DNA of 64,000 nucleotides. Source: Desmodus rotundus. Its lineage: Eukaryota; Chordata; Mammalia; Chiroptera; Phyllostomidae. Made by a program: the position numbers and the translations under genes. The notes beneath the pieces were generated by a model. That model did no database searches and was not told the DNA's origin. It saw nothing but the letters and a program-made list of their open reading frames with translations. Where the stretch lies: positions 54,151,459-54,215,458 of the forward strand of contig NC_071392.1 of the NCBI RefSeq assembly GCF_022682495.2, given 5' to 3'. Of the stretch, positions 33,847-44,699 are shown one piece after another (within the stretch, counting starts at the first letter, position 1; every line of letters starts with the position of its first letter).

Positions 33847-36800
33847 TTATGCTCCAGTTAAAGGTGAGATCATATGGTATTTGGCCCTCACCGCCTGGCT
33901 TATTTCACTTAACATAATGCTCTACAGTTTCATCCATGCTGTTGCAAAGGGTATAAGCTCCTTCTTTCTCTCTGCTGCATAGAATTCCATTGTGTAAATA
34001 TACCACAGTTTTTGGATCCACTAACTTGCTGATGGGCACTTAGGTTGCTTCCAGTACTTGGCTATTGTAAATTGTGCTGCTATGAACATTGGGGTGCACA
34101 GGTTCTTTTGGATTGGTGTTTCAGTGTTCTTAGGGTATAATCCCAGCAGAAGAATTGCTGGGTCAAAGGGCAGTTCCATTTTTAGTTTTCTGAGGAAATT
34201 CCATATTGTTTTCCACAGTGGCCTCACCAGTCTGCATTCCCACCAACAGTGCACTAGGGTTCCCTTTTCTCCACATCCATTCCAACATTTGTTTGTGGAT
34301 TTGTTTATGATGGCCATTCTCAACAGTGTGAAGTGGTACCTCACTGTGCTTTTAATTTGCATCTCTCTGATGGCTAGTGATGCTGAGCATCTTTTCATAT
34401 GTCTCTGGGCCCTCTGTATGTCTTCCTTAGAGAAGTGTCTGTTCAAGTCCTTTGCCCATTTTTTAATTGGGTTGTTTGTCTTCCTGGAGTGGAGTCATGT
34501 GAGTTCTTTCTATATTTTGGAGATCAGTCCCTTGTCTGAGGTATCATTGGCAAATATGTTTTCCCATACTGTTGGTTCTCTATGTAATTTGGTGCTGTTT
34601 TCTTTAGCCATGTAGAAGCTTTTTATTTTGATGAGGTCCCATTTGTTTATTCTGTCCTTTATGTCCCTTGCTTTAGGGGATGTGTCTGTGAGGATGTTGC
34701 TGCGTGGAATGTCTGAGATTTTCCTGCCAATGTTTTCCTCAAGGACTTTTATGGTGTTACGACTTATATTTAAGTCTTTTATCCATCTTGAGTTTATTTT
34801 CGTGTATGGCGTAAGTTGGTGATCGAGTTTCATTTTTTTTGCACGTAGCTGTCCAGATCTCCCAACACCATCTGTTGAAGAGGCTGTTTTTGCTCCATTT
34901 TATGCTCCTGACTGCTTTGTCAAATATTAATTGACCGTATAGACTTTGGTTTATTTCTGGGCTCTCTGTTTTGTTCCATTGGTCTATGTGCCTGTTTTTA
35001 TGCCAGTACCAGGCTGTTTTGATTACCATGGCCTTGAAATACAGTTTGATATCAGGTATTGTGATCCCTCCTGCTTTGTTCTTCTTTCTCAAAATTGCTG
35101 CAGCTATTCGGGGTCGTTTATGGTTCCATATGAATTTCTGAAATGTTTGTTCTATATCTTTGAAATATGTCATGGGTACTCTAATAGGGATTGCATTGAA
35201 TCTATAAATTGCTTTGGGTAGTATGGCCATTTGGATGATGTGAATTCTTCCAATCCATGAGCATGGTACATGCTTCCATTTGTTTGTGTCTTCCTTAATT
35301 TCTTTCTTCAGTGTTGTGTAGTTTTCTGAGTACAGGTCTTTTACCTCCTTGGTTAGGTTTATTCCTAGGTACTTCATTTTTCTTGTTGCTATATCAAATG
35401 GGATTTTTTTCCTGATATCTGTTTCTGCAGTTTTGTTGCTGGTGTACAGGAATGCCTTTGATTTCTGGGTATTGACTCTGTATCCAACTGTTTTGCCAAA
35501 TTCATTTATTAGGTGGAGTAGTTTTTTGGTGGAGTCTATAGGGTTTTCCATATACACTATCATGTCGTCTGCAAACAGTGACAGTTTCATTTCCTCCTTT
35601 CCAATTTGGATGCCCTTTATTTCTTTTTCTTGTCTGATTGCTGTGGCTAGGACTTCCAATACTATGTTGAATAGGAGTGGTGAGAGAGGGCATCCTTGTC
35701 TTGTTGCTGATCTTAGTGGGAAAGCTCTAAGTTTTTGTCCATTGAGTGTGATGTTGGCTGTAGGTCTCTCATATATGGCCTTTATTATGTTGAGGACTGC
35801 TCCCTTTATTCCCACTTTGCTGAGTGTTTTTATCAGAAATGGGTGATGTATCTTATCGAATGCTTTTTCTGCATCTATTGATATGATCATGTGATTTTTG
35901 TCTTTGATATTGTTGATGTGATGTATAATGTTTACTGATTTGCGAATATTGTACCATCCTTGCATCCCTGGGATGATCCCACTTGGTCATGGTGGATGAT
36001 CTTTTTAATGTATTGCTGGATGCAGTTTGCCAACATTTTGTTGAGAATTTTAGCGTCTATGTTCATCAGGGATATTGGCCTGAAGTTTTCTCTCTTCGTT
36101 GTGTCTTTATCTGGTTTGGGGATTAGGATGATGCTGGCTTCATAAAAAGAGTTTTGGAGTCTTCCATCAGTTTGGATTTTTTGAATAGTCTGTGAAGGAT
36201 AGGGGTTAGCTCTTCCTTAAATTCTTTGTAGAATTCTCCTGTGAAACTATCTGGTCCAGGGTTTTTGTGTCTTGGAAGTTTTTTGATGACTGCTTCAATT
36301 TCATCTCCTGTTATTGGTGTGTTCAGGTCTTCTGCTTCTTCTTCATTCAGTTTTGGAAGATTATATTTTTCTAGAAATGTGTCCATTTCATCTAGGTTTT
36401 CAAATTTCTTAGCATACAGTACTTCATAGTAATTTCTTACAATCCTTTGTATTTCTGTGGTATCAGTTGTAATCTCTCCTCTTTCATTTCTAATTCTGTT
36501 TATTTGGATCCTCTCTCTTTTCTTCTTGATGAGCCTACTTAAAGGCTTGTCGATTTTGTTTATCTTTTCAACGAACCAGCTCCTGGATTCATTGATCCTT
36601 ACAATTGTGCTTTTAGTCTCTATGTCATTGAGTTCTGCTCTGATCTTGGTTATTTCCTTCCTTCTGCTTGCTCTGGGCTTTCTTTGTTGTTGTTCCTCCA
36701 GTTCTTGTAGGCATAGGGTTAGGTTGTTTGTTTGAACTGTTTCTATCTTCTTAAGGTAGGCCTGTATTGCTATGAACTTCCCTCTCAGGACTGCCTTTGC

Positions 36801-37663
36801 TGTGTCCCATAGGTGTTGGGTTGTTTTGAGTTCGTTTTAATTTGTTTCCAGAAAGTTTTTGATTTCTTCCCTAATCTCGTTCTTGACCCATTCATTGTTT
36901 AATAGCATGCTCAGTCTCCATGATTTTGAGTGTTTGGGGTTTTTTCCTTTCGTGTTGGTTTCTAGTTTCATTCCCTTCTGGTCAGAGAAAATGCTTGCTA
37001 TGATTTCAATTTTCTTGAATTTGTTGAGGCTTGCTTTGTGTCCTATCATGTGGTCTATCTTTGAAAAAGTTCCATATACACTTGAAAAGAATGTGTATTT
37101 TGCTTCTTTGGGATGAAAAGCTCTATGTATATCAATTAAGTCCATTTCCTCTAGGGTATTGTTAAGTGACACAATATCCTTGTTGATATTTTGTTTGGAA
37201 GACCTGTCCATTTTTGACAGTGGGGTGTTAAAGTCCCCTACTATAATTGTGTTGCTGTCAATATCTTTCTTGAAGTCCTCCAAGATTTTCTTTATGTATT
37301 TGGGTGCTGCTATGTTGGGTGCATATATGTTTACAATGTTTATGTCTTCTTGGTGGATTCTTCCTTTGAGTATTATGAAGTGACCTTCTGGGTCTCTCTT
37401 TATAGCCCTTCTTGGGAAGTCTATTTTGTCTGATATGAGTATTGCTACCCCTGCTTTTTTTTCCTGTCCGTTTGCTTGGAAAATTTTTTTGCAGCCCTTC
37501 ACTTTCAGTCTGTGTAAGTCTTTTGTCCTGAGATGGGTCTCTTGTAGGCAGCATATGTCTGGGTCAGTTTTCTTATCCATTCAGCTATTCTATGTCTTTT
37601 GATTGGAGCATTTAATCCATTTATGTTTAAGGGTATTATCGATAGGTAGTTATTCATTGCCAT
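33847..37663 (-). pseudogene. L1-D ORF2 (endonuclease-RT-Cys), few lesions
   Basis: The reading frame starts at 37663, about 1,270 codons from the stop at 33847-33849. A one-base deletion near 37575 shifts the endonuclease frame. The following open run to 36837 holds 'CCLQETHLRTKDLHRL' and 'NTIIVGDFNTPLS', and ends in a nonsense change (GAA to TAA in 'ETNENEL'). RT begins in '[19 protein letters not shown]', then two single-base changes near 36130 and 35985 shift frame. A 402-codon run (34757-35965) carries the RT core with 'FADDMIVY' at 35564-35575. The cysteine motif '[18 protein letters not shown]' is near 34200-34290. Confidence 0.93.
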
Positions 37664-37709
37664 TTTTTCCTACCTGTGTTCCTCGCTCTTTCTCTTTTCT
37701 TTCCTTTCC

Positions 37710-38642
37710 TTAAAGCAGTCCCTTTAGCATCTCTTGCAGAGCTGGTTTGGTGGAAGTGTATTCTTTTAGACTTCTTTTGTCTGGGAAACTCTTTATTTGG
37801 CCTTCTATCTTGATTGAGAGCCTTGCTGGGTAAAGTAGTCTTGGTTGCAGGCCTCTGGTTCTCATTACTTGGAATATTTTTTTCCATTCTCTTCTGGCTT
37901 GGAGCGTTTCCATTGAGAAGTCAGTTGCTAACCTTATTGGGGCTCCCTTGTATGTTACTTCCTTTTTCTCCCTTGCTGCCTTTAAGATCCTCTCTTTGTC
38001 TTGGAAATTTGCCATTTTAATTATGGTGTGTCTTGCAGTGGGTCTCTTTGGGTTCCTCTTGCTTGGGACTCTCTGTGATTCCTGGATTTGGGTGACTTTT
38101 TCTCTCCTCAGATTAGGGAAATTTTCCATCATTACTTTTTCAAACAGATTTTCTATCCCTTGCTCTTCTTCTTCTCCTTCTGGTATGCCTATTATATGGA
38201 TATTGTTACGTTTCGTGTTGTCCTGCATTTCCCTTAATCCCTCTTCATTCTTTTTGAGCCTGTTTTCCTTTTCTTGCTCTTTCTGGGTGTTTTTTTCTAC
38301 TTTGTCCTCCAGCTCGCTGATCCGATCCTCTGCTTCATCAAGTCTGCTTTTCATTCCTTCTACTGCGTTCTTCAATTCAGAAATTGTATTCTTCATTTCC
38401 TCTTGGCCCTTGTTGATAGTTTCTATTTCCTTTTTCATGTTGATATAGTTTGCAGTGAGTTCATTGTAGTTTCCTTGCAGTTTCTGGTAGTTCTCTTTGA
38501 GCTCAGAGTGCTCAGTGAGCTTCCTGATGACCATTGCTTTGAACTCAGTATCTGATAATTGACTTGCCTCTTTTTCAGTTAGCATTCTTTCTGAGGCTTC
38601 CTCCTTTCGTTTCATTTGGGAATTGTTTCTTTGTCTTCCCAT
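37710..38642 (-). CDS. L1-D ORF1p, intact (310 aa)
   Basis: This is the only full-length transposon reading frame in the window. It encodes the L1 RNA-binding chaperone, which trimerises through a coiled coil and packages L1 RNA in cis into cytoplasmic particles. Residues about 50-140 are heptad-rich ('ISELKNAVEGMKSRLDEAED', 'EKENRLKKNEEGLREM'). The RRM begins near residue 146 ('RNNIHIIGIPEGEEEE'). The C-terminal domain holds 'ARHTIIKMANFQDKERIL', 'ARREWKKIFQVM' and 'LLYPARLSIKIEGQIKSF'. It ends 'ALQEMLKGLL', as the other copies do. At 310 residues it is somewhat shorter than primate ORF1p. The start is supported by alignment with ORF1 starts of L1-A, L1-B and L1-G. Confidence 0.93.
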   Translation of the reverse strand: MGRQRNNSQMKRKEEASERMLTEKEASQLSDTEFKAMVIRKLTEHSELKENYQKLQGNYNELTANYINMKKEIETINKGQEEMKNTISELKNAVEGMKSRLDEAEDRISELEDKVEKNTQKEQEKENRLKKNEEGLREMQDNTKRNNIHIIGIPEGEEEEQGIENLFEKVMMENFPNLRREKVTQIQESQRVPSKRNPKRPTARHTIIKMANFQDKERILKAAREKKEVTYKGAPIRLATDFSMETLQARREWKKIFQVMRTRGLQPRLLYPARLSIKIEGQIKSFPDKRSLKEYTSTKPALQEMLKGLL

Positions 38643-39015
38643 TGTTTGTGAGACTCTTCTTGTTGGCCTCTGCTTCTTAAATTGCTCTATTCTGACTCCC
38701 TGGGTTTATGGTATGAACTTCTATGGTAGAATTCCAATGGGATTCGGTGGTGCTGTCTCCTTCATCTCCTGTGCTCACTGGTCTTGAGCTGACGTTTATT
38801 GGTTTAACATGGTCTAATTCTAGTCTTCTCAGCACTCCAGGTTTTGTTGTCTCACCGTCAGATCTTTCAGTGTCCTCTATCTTTGTTCTTTGATCTTCAT
38901 ATATGCTGGAATACTTTGGCTGTTGGCTCTGCTCCTCTCAGATCAGCTAGGTATTTCCCTGGCGTTGAGGGGAAGTGGTCTCCGCTCCCACCTGTGTTGC
39001 CACCATCTTAGACCT
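38643..39015 (-). promoter_or_regulatory. L1-D 5' UTR (short promoter region)
   Basis: Only about 370 bp separate the 5' end from ORF1, much less than in L1-C. From the 5' end it reads 'aagatggtggcaacacaggt', 'gaccacttcccctcaacgc', then jumps to 'ggagtgctgagaagactaga' and the ORF1-proximal leader. Relative to L1-C the GC-rich, pyrimidine and AT-rich sections are missing although the true 5' end is kept. This suggests an internally deleted or alternative 5'-UTR form. Confidence 0.7.
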
Positions 39016-39818
39016 CTAGGTCTCTTGATAGTCTTTGTTTTAAAATTTATCTTGTCTAATATAAATATTGCTACATCCGATTTTTTTGTTTCTATTTGCA
39101 TGAAATATTTATTTCTATCCATTTTTTCAGTCTGTTAGTGTCTTTTGATTTAAATGGGTCTCTAGTAGGCAGCATATGTGTCAATTTTGTTTTGTTATCC
39201 AGTCAGCCATCCTATCTCTTGATTTGAGCATTTAATCCCTTTACATTTAGAGTAATTATTGATAGATATGTAGTTACTGCCATTTTATTATTCATATTTT
39301 AAATTCCTCTCCTCCTCCTCCTCCTCCTCCTTCTTCTTCTTCTTCTTCTTCTTCTTCTTCTTCTTCTTCTTCTTCTTCTTCTTCAGACTAATATTTTTGT
39401 AATACTGGTTTGGTAACAATGAACTCTCTATTTATTTATTTATTTTTGAGGTCGGGGAAGTTGTTTATATGTCCTTGTATTCTAAGTGACAACTTGGCTG
39501 GATAGAGTAATTATGGTTACAGTTCCTTGCTTTTAATCACTTTGAATATTTTGTGCAAATCCCTTGTGACCTGAAAAGTTTCTGTTGAGGAATCAGCTGA
39601 TAGTCTATAGGAGCTCCCTTATAGGTGACTTATTTTTTTCTTTCTGCTTTTAAGATTCTCTCTTTACTTTAAACCATTGGCATTTTAACTATAATGTGTC
39701 TTGGTGTGGACCTCATTGGATTCATATCCTTTAGGACTCTGTTCTTTCTGTTTTGTGTGTCTATTTCCTTCACCAGGTTAGGAAAGTTTTCTGTCATAAT
39801 TTTTTCACATAGGTTTTC
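39016..39818 (-). mobile_element. L1-E piece 2: endonuclease and ORF1 C-terminus
   Basis: Minus-strand L1M sequence: endonuclease region ('atataaatattgctacatcc', 'gggtctctagtaggcagcat'), the ORF1-ORF2 junction with an expanded CTC/TTC repeat (39308-39384), and the ORF1 C-terminal domain ('tggctggatagagtaa', 'gattctctctttac', 'ataatgtgtcttggtgtgga'). It ends in the 15-bp duplication ttcacataggttttc (39804-39818), where the next nested element is inserted. All frames are broken. Confidence 0.82.
39308..39384. repeat. Compound (CTC)n(TTC)18 microsatellite
   Basis: CTC units at 39308-39330 run into an uninterrupted tract of 18 TTC (GAA on the other strand) at 39331-39384. It lies at the ORF1-ORF2 junction of L1-E. 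Long GAA/TTC tracts can form triplexes and are length-polymorphic. Confidence 0.97.
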
Positions 39819-42045
39819 TTTTTTTTTTAAGATTTTATTTATTTTTATTTTTATTTTTAATTATATTTTCTTGATTATTCTATTACAGTTGTCTTCATTT
39901 TCCCTCTTTTCCCCCTCTACCCAGGTCGCCCTACTCCCTCAGACAATCCCCTCACCATTGTTAATGTCCATGGGGCATGAGTATAAGTTCTTTGGCCACT
40001 CCACTTCCTATAGTGTACTCTACATCCCCATGGCTATTCTATAACTACCTATTTGTACTTCTTTATCCTCTCACCTCTTCACCTATTCTTCCCTTACCCC
40101 CTTTCATCTGGCAATCTTCTGGTTAGGAAAACTAACGTTTTTCTCTTGTTTTTAAGAATCTCTTTTTATTTTTAACCTTTGGCCTTTTAATAATGATGTG
40201 TCTCGGAGTGAGCCTCTTTGCATCCAACATATTTGGGATTCTCTATGCTTCCTGGACTTGCATGTCTATTTCCTTCACCAAATTAAGGAAGTTTTCTTTC
40301 ACTATTTTTTCAGATAGATTTCCAGTTTCTTCTTTCTATTCCCCTTCTGGCACCTGCGTAAGGCGAATGTTGGACCTCTTAAAGTCATCCCAGAGGCTGT
40401 TTATACTATCCTCATTTTTTTGGGGGGGGGGATTCTTTTTCCTTGTTCTGCGTAGGTTTTGTTTTTGTTTTTTGTTTGTGTTTGTTTTTGCTTCCTTTTT
40501 ATGTTCCAAATCATTGACTTGATTATTGGCTTCATCCATTTCACTCTTGTTTCCCTGTAAATTGTTCATTATTTCAATTACTACATCCTTCATTTCTAAC
40601 TGGGTCTATTTTATACTGTTGAGGTCCTCCCTAAGTTCCTTAAAATCCTTATAAACAGGTTTCAAATAAGGATTGAATAAGGATTCAAAACAGTGTTTTG
40701 AATTTTGCATCTGATAGAGTGTGTATCTCCATTTTTGTTTAACTCTTTTTCAGGAGGTTTGATCTGCTCTTTCATTTGGGTCATGTTTCTCTGTCTACTA
40801 ATTTTGGCAGGCTCCCTGTATTTATTTCTATGTATTAGATAGAGCTGCTTAGACTCTGTGTCTTGGTAGTGTTGCCTAATGTAGCAGGTGACTTGTAGGG
40901 TCCAGTGGCACAGCCTCCCCTATCACCCAAGCTGGGTACTTGAGGTGTGCCCTTTGTGTGGGCTAAGTACACCCTCCTCTTGCAGTTGAGCTTTGGTTGC
41001 TGTTGGCAGATCAATGGGAGGGATTAACACAGGCCAGCTGCAAGGACTGGCTGTGACCACTGACCACCAACCTCCACCCTCCATGGAGGATCAACTGTGC
41101 AGGGGTAGGGTGGTGGTACTCCAACATAGTGTGTACCTATTCACTGGGTACATTGCCCTTGGGGTTTCCTGGGTGGTGCAGGCCAAGGTCAGCTCCCACT
41201 TGTGTTTTGCTTGGGGTGCTCTGTCTGAGCTGTAAAGCAATTTGAGATCCCTGCTACATGTGCTGGGCTTGGAGATTCCCAGGTGAAGCCAAACTGTGAC
41301 TCTAATCTGGCTGCCACTAAGGTTCACTGAAGCCAGCTGTTGCTTCTTTGATAGGATTTAGGAACCAAGACCAGCTATTCTTATGGAAAAGCAGCTTGAG
41401 TGACCCATAAATTGGGTGGGGTAGAGCCTCTGTGGGTCTCTAAGGTGGGTCACACAGTTAGTCAGGTTGATGGAGTCTCAGATATGGCACCAGCCTATAG
41501 GCTCTGTGGAGGGAGGGCTCAGCGAATGCACAATGGCCTCTTCTTGCCCTGATGCCAGATACTTCATTTTCTCCCTGCATACAACTGGTGTCCTTCAAGT
41601 TGCCATCCCGGTGCTATGGCTCAGAGGGAGCAAGTCAGAGTAGATGAGTCCATGTGTGGGTTTCTCAAGAGGAACTGCTAAGGGCTCCAGAAGCGTCCTC
41701 CACCAACTCAGTCCCTGCTGGCTTTCACAGCCAGAAGTTGTGGGGATTTATCTCCCTGGCACTGGAATCCTGGGCTGGGGGGTTTGGTGTGGATCTGGGA
41801 CTCCTTGCTCCTGAGATATCCCTCCCAAGTATTTATCCACATGGGTGTGGGGCCAGCCCGTTCCACATCCATGCCCCTCCTACCAGTCTGAATGGATGTG
41901 GTTTCTTCAATTCCATAGTTGTCAGACTTCCATCCAACTGAATTTCTGACATTCCTGAGTGATGGTTGTTCTATATTTTAGTTGTAATTTTGATGTGGTT
42001 GTGAGAAGAGGTGAGCCATGTCTGTCTATGTTATCATCTTGACCC
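39819..42045 (-). mobile_element. ORF2-less L1 (second half-L1-like element)
   Basis: A 2,227-bp insertion flanked by a perfect 15-bp target-site duplication, ttcacataggttttc, at 39804-39818 and 42046-42060. Right to left on the minus strand: a 5' end 'gggtcaagatgataacatag', about 1.25 kb of 5' UTR, ORF1 (from about 40788) truncated in its C-terminal part near 40140, then directly the 3' UTR and A-rich tail (39819-40135). ORF2 is absent, and so is the end of ORF1. The element is older than the one at 30211-32185. Confidence 0.88.
40140..40788 (-). pseudogene. ORF1 of the ORF2-less element, C-terminally truncated
   Basis: The coding strand starts 'atgacccaaatgaaagagca', the same beginning as the half-L1 ORF1 at 30933 ('MKEQIK'). 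It continues through a coiled-coil-like region, an RRM-like 'RSNIRLTQVPEGE' (40336-40593 frame) and 'cgagacacatcattattaaa'. After 'aaaacaagagaaaaacg' near 40140 it changes straight into 3' UTR, so the domain containing 'RREWQ..FQV' is missing. Several stops and an expanded (aaacaaaac)n-like patch near 40455-40500 are present. Confidence 0.8.
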
Positions 42046-43068
42046 TTCACATAGGTTTTCAATTCCTTTCTCTCTCCTTTCTCCTTCTGGTACACTATGG
42101 TGCAAATGTTGTTACTCTTGATGTTGTCTCAGGGGCTCCCTAAACCATCCTCATTATTTACGTTTTTTCTTCTTACTGTTCTGATTGAATATTTTCTATG
42201 ACCTTGTCTTCCAAACTGTTGATTCAATCTCTGATTCATCTAATGTACTATTAATTCCATCTAATCTTCAATTATTATATTCTTTATTTCTCACTGGTTC
42301 TCTTTCTTTTTGGTTTTCTATCTCCATTTTTATGTTTTCTATCTCTTTGTTGAAGTTTTTACTGAGTTCATTGTTCAAAAGTAAAAAACTGAAGTTTTTA
42401 CTCTTTCCTTAAGTTCATTGAGCGTTTTTATATCCAGTGTTTTAGTCTCTGGATCTGGTAGATTTCTTCATTTTGTTTAGTTCTTTTTTTCTGGAGTTTT
42501 GTCCCTTTTTTAAAAATTATTATTTGAAACATGTTTGTTTGTCTTCTCATTTCGTTTGACTCCTTGTGTGTGTTTCTATCTACTAGACAGATCTGCTATG
42601 TCTCCCAGTCTTGGCAGAGTGGTGATATATAGTAGGTTTCCTATGGGACCCATAGGAAATGGCAATGTAGTCTCCCTGGTCACCTGAGCTGGCTCCTCAG
42701 TTGTGTCTCTTGTGTGGGTTCTATGTGTCTTCTTGTAAGTGAGCCTTGATTGCTGTTGGCACATCAATGACAGGTTGGTTGGCTGTGAGGAATGGCTCTG
42801 ACTACACCAGAGGAGCTATTATGCGGAGGCTGGTCCCATAGAGCAAAATTTGCTTTAGCAGGGCTCTTGTTCCTGCTGAGTCTGTCCTGCGGGTATCTGT
42901 TTGTGGAGACAGTTGGGTGGTGCTTTGGTGTTATTTGACCCTGGCTAACATATATATTGTTTCTAGGGCATTTTGGGGGAGCTCCGGATCTGGCCAATGT
43001 CAGCTTCTATGTGTGTTTGGCCCAGGGCAATCTCATATAAGCTACAAAGTTATCTGTATGATGGTTAC
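42046..43068 (-). mobile_element. L1-E piece 3: ORF1 N-terminal half and 5' UTR
   Basis: After the duplicated 15 bp the ORF1 sequence interrupted at 39818 resumes ('ttccttctggtacactatgg', 'cttgatgttgtctcagg', 'tgaccttgtcttccaaactg'). The ORF1 start lies near 42550, followed by 5' UTR to 43063. There the LTR provirus is inserted, with the 5-bp duplication gttac at 43064-43068. Confidence 0.78.
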
Positions 43069-43487
43069 TCTGTTATGACTGTTCAAGGTTGGATAGGTCC
43101 ACTATGGTTTCTGGCAGACTGAAGAAAATACGTGGAGCTGTGGAGATGTCTGACATATCTTTATTCAGGGGTGGGTGATTCACGTACACTGCACTCTGCA
43201 TGTCCCCGTGTGGTGCTGCATGTCTCACTGCTTGTCCCTGCATGGCACTGCATGGCACCTGTCCCTCAGTGGGAAGTCCCAATTCCCTTATATACTACAC
43301 ACACACAAAGCTGGTAGGGTGCCGAAGTATCTTATAGCTTCAACATAGCTTAATTCTATGCATGTAGGCCCGCTCAAGGCTGTGGTAACTGTTTATTGGG
43401 CCCAGTCTCAAGGCTATGAGAACACAGCTTATCTTAGTTCCCCAGACATCTGGGTGAGGCAGTCAGACTGACTCCATTTGCCCTATA
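43069..43487 (-). repeat. Provirus 3' LTR
   Basis: Minus strand starts 'tatagggcaaatggagtc' and ends 'cagtcataacaga', the terminal ca having become ga. It keeps both a TATA box (43284-43294) and, about 120 bp downstream, AATAAA (43160-43165). That is the U3-R-U5 order expected of an LTR, and it fixes the orientation as minus. Confidence 0.88.
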
Positions 43488-43500
43488 ACCCACCCCTTCT

Positions 43501-44699
43501 GGGTTCCTCACCATACAATCTAGGTGAGGATGTCTTCTGTGAAGGTCCCTTGGCAGAAGGCAAGTGTCCCTTGGGAGGAGGGCAGAGCCCTGCACCCAGC
43601 TGCTGCAGCAGCAGTACAATCTGCAACAGCCCACAGGCAAAACACAGGGGATAAAGCCACCCCTTAGATACATGGCCAGTCCAATTTCTAGGTAGGTAAG
43701 GCCACCCATGTGTGCCACACACCCATGTGTGCCACATACAGTTCCAGTGGGAACTGTAGCCCATGCATCATTCTGTGCCTCCCAGAAATCCTTTAGAGTC
43801 TGAGGCTGACACAGACCTGTAGGAGTCAGCCCACCTGGGCTTGTCCTTGAGGCTTTTAACACAGAGGGGGGCTGGCCCAGCCAATCCCATGGTCTCAGGC
43901 ATGAGCCAACACCAAGCCACCCACACGGAGCATCCAACCAAAGGCTGGGGCCAATCACACTACTGCTTCACCCCAGTGCAGATGCTGGTCCAGGTTGCAT
44001 TCTACAGGAATGTACACTGTTTCACAGGTGTTACTTTGCAACCTAAGGGCAAAGTGACAAAGCAGTTATAGGCACCAGCAATGGCCAATCACTGCCTTCA
44101 GGCAATATACAAGCAAGTTTCTGGTCTGTTGACAAGATAGTGGCTGGCAGAAGGGGCCTTTCTGGGCATAAATACCAACCTTGCACACTTTAACTGAGGG
44201 TTCAGTATCTACTAGCAACAACAGTGGAGAACTCATAATGGGCCATAAGGATATCACAAAAGTGCCACAAAGAAGCATTTTGTGGTTTTCTGGCTGTGGA
44301 TATGTCACCTTTAAAAGTGCAGGCCATGCCCCAATCACCCAGGGCACTATTTGCAAGTTTCTTCCACCCCTTGTACCGAAGGGGCAACAAAAGCCACCCA
44401 ACACATGTGAGGGGCTTTTATTTCCCCAGACCACATCCAAGTTGCTGTTTGCCCTCGCTCCAGGCCCTGAGGTACAGGCAAGATAATATTTCCCTGTTTT
44501 ACCATGCCTGGTTTCAGCAAATCATCTGGTTTCAGCAGGTAAATCATCCTGTACCTGCAGCTACAGTGGAACAGTAGTCCAGTGGAATAGCACTTCCACC
44601 GGAGCTCGGCCCTCCCCTCCAGTGCTTCTCATTTAGAGTCCAGAGGACAGTCTATAAGCATTTTATCCAGTCTACCCAGTATAGGGGTGGCAGCTGTAG
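43501..44699 (-). pseudogene. Provirus 3' internal region, pol C-terminal side, decayed
   Basis: The segment from the RNase H remnant to the polypurine tract has frames of 124 codons (44066-44440) and 174 codons (43434-43958, running into the LTR). Parts near 44350-44550 could be the C-terminal end of pol (integrase side), but no HHCC or DDE motif is visible. I recognise no envelope motif. The function is left unassigned. Confidence 0.35.

Larger units (their letters stand above)
33575..39015 (-). mobile_element. L1-D: full-length, relatively young LINE-1
   Basis: A 5.4-kb minus-strand L1: short 5' UTR (38643-39015), intact ORF1 (37710-38642), ORF2 (33847-37663) with few lesions, 3' UTR with C-rich module (33575-33846) and A-tail (T run at 33576-33588). 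An 11-bp target-site duplication with one mismatch flanks it: tcttggtctct at 33564-33574 and tctaggtctct at 39016-39026. The 5' end reads 'aagatggtggcaacacaggt', containing the AAGATGG box shared by L1 starts. It inserted into the old element L1-E in the same orientation. Confidence 0.93.

Noticed and set aside
43434..43958. 174-codon frame read as a retroviral envelope because of a cysteine-rich hydrophobic stretch
   Set aside because: No envelope motif (disulfide loop, furin site, fusion peptide) is present and the frame runs into the LTR; class III elements normally lack env.
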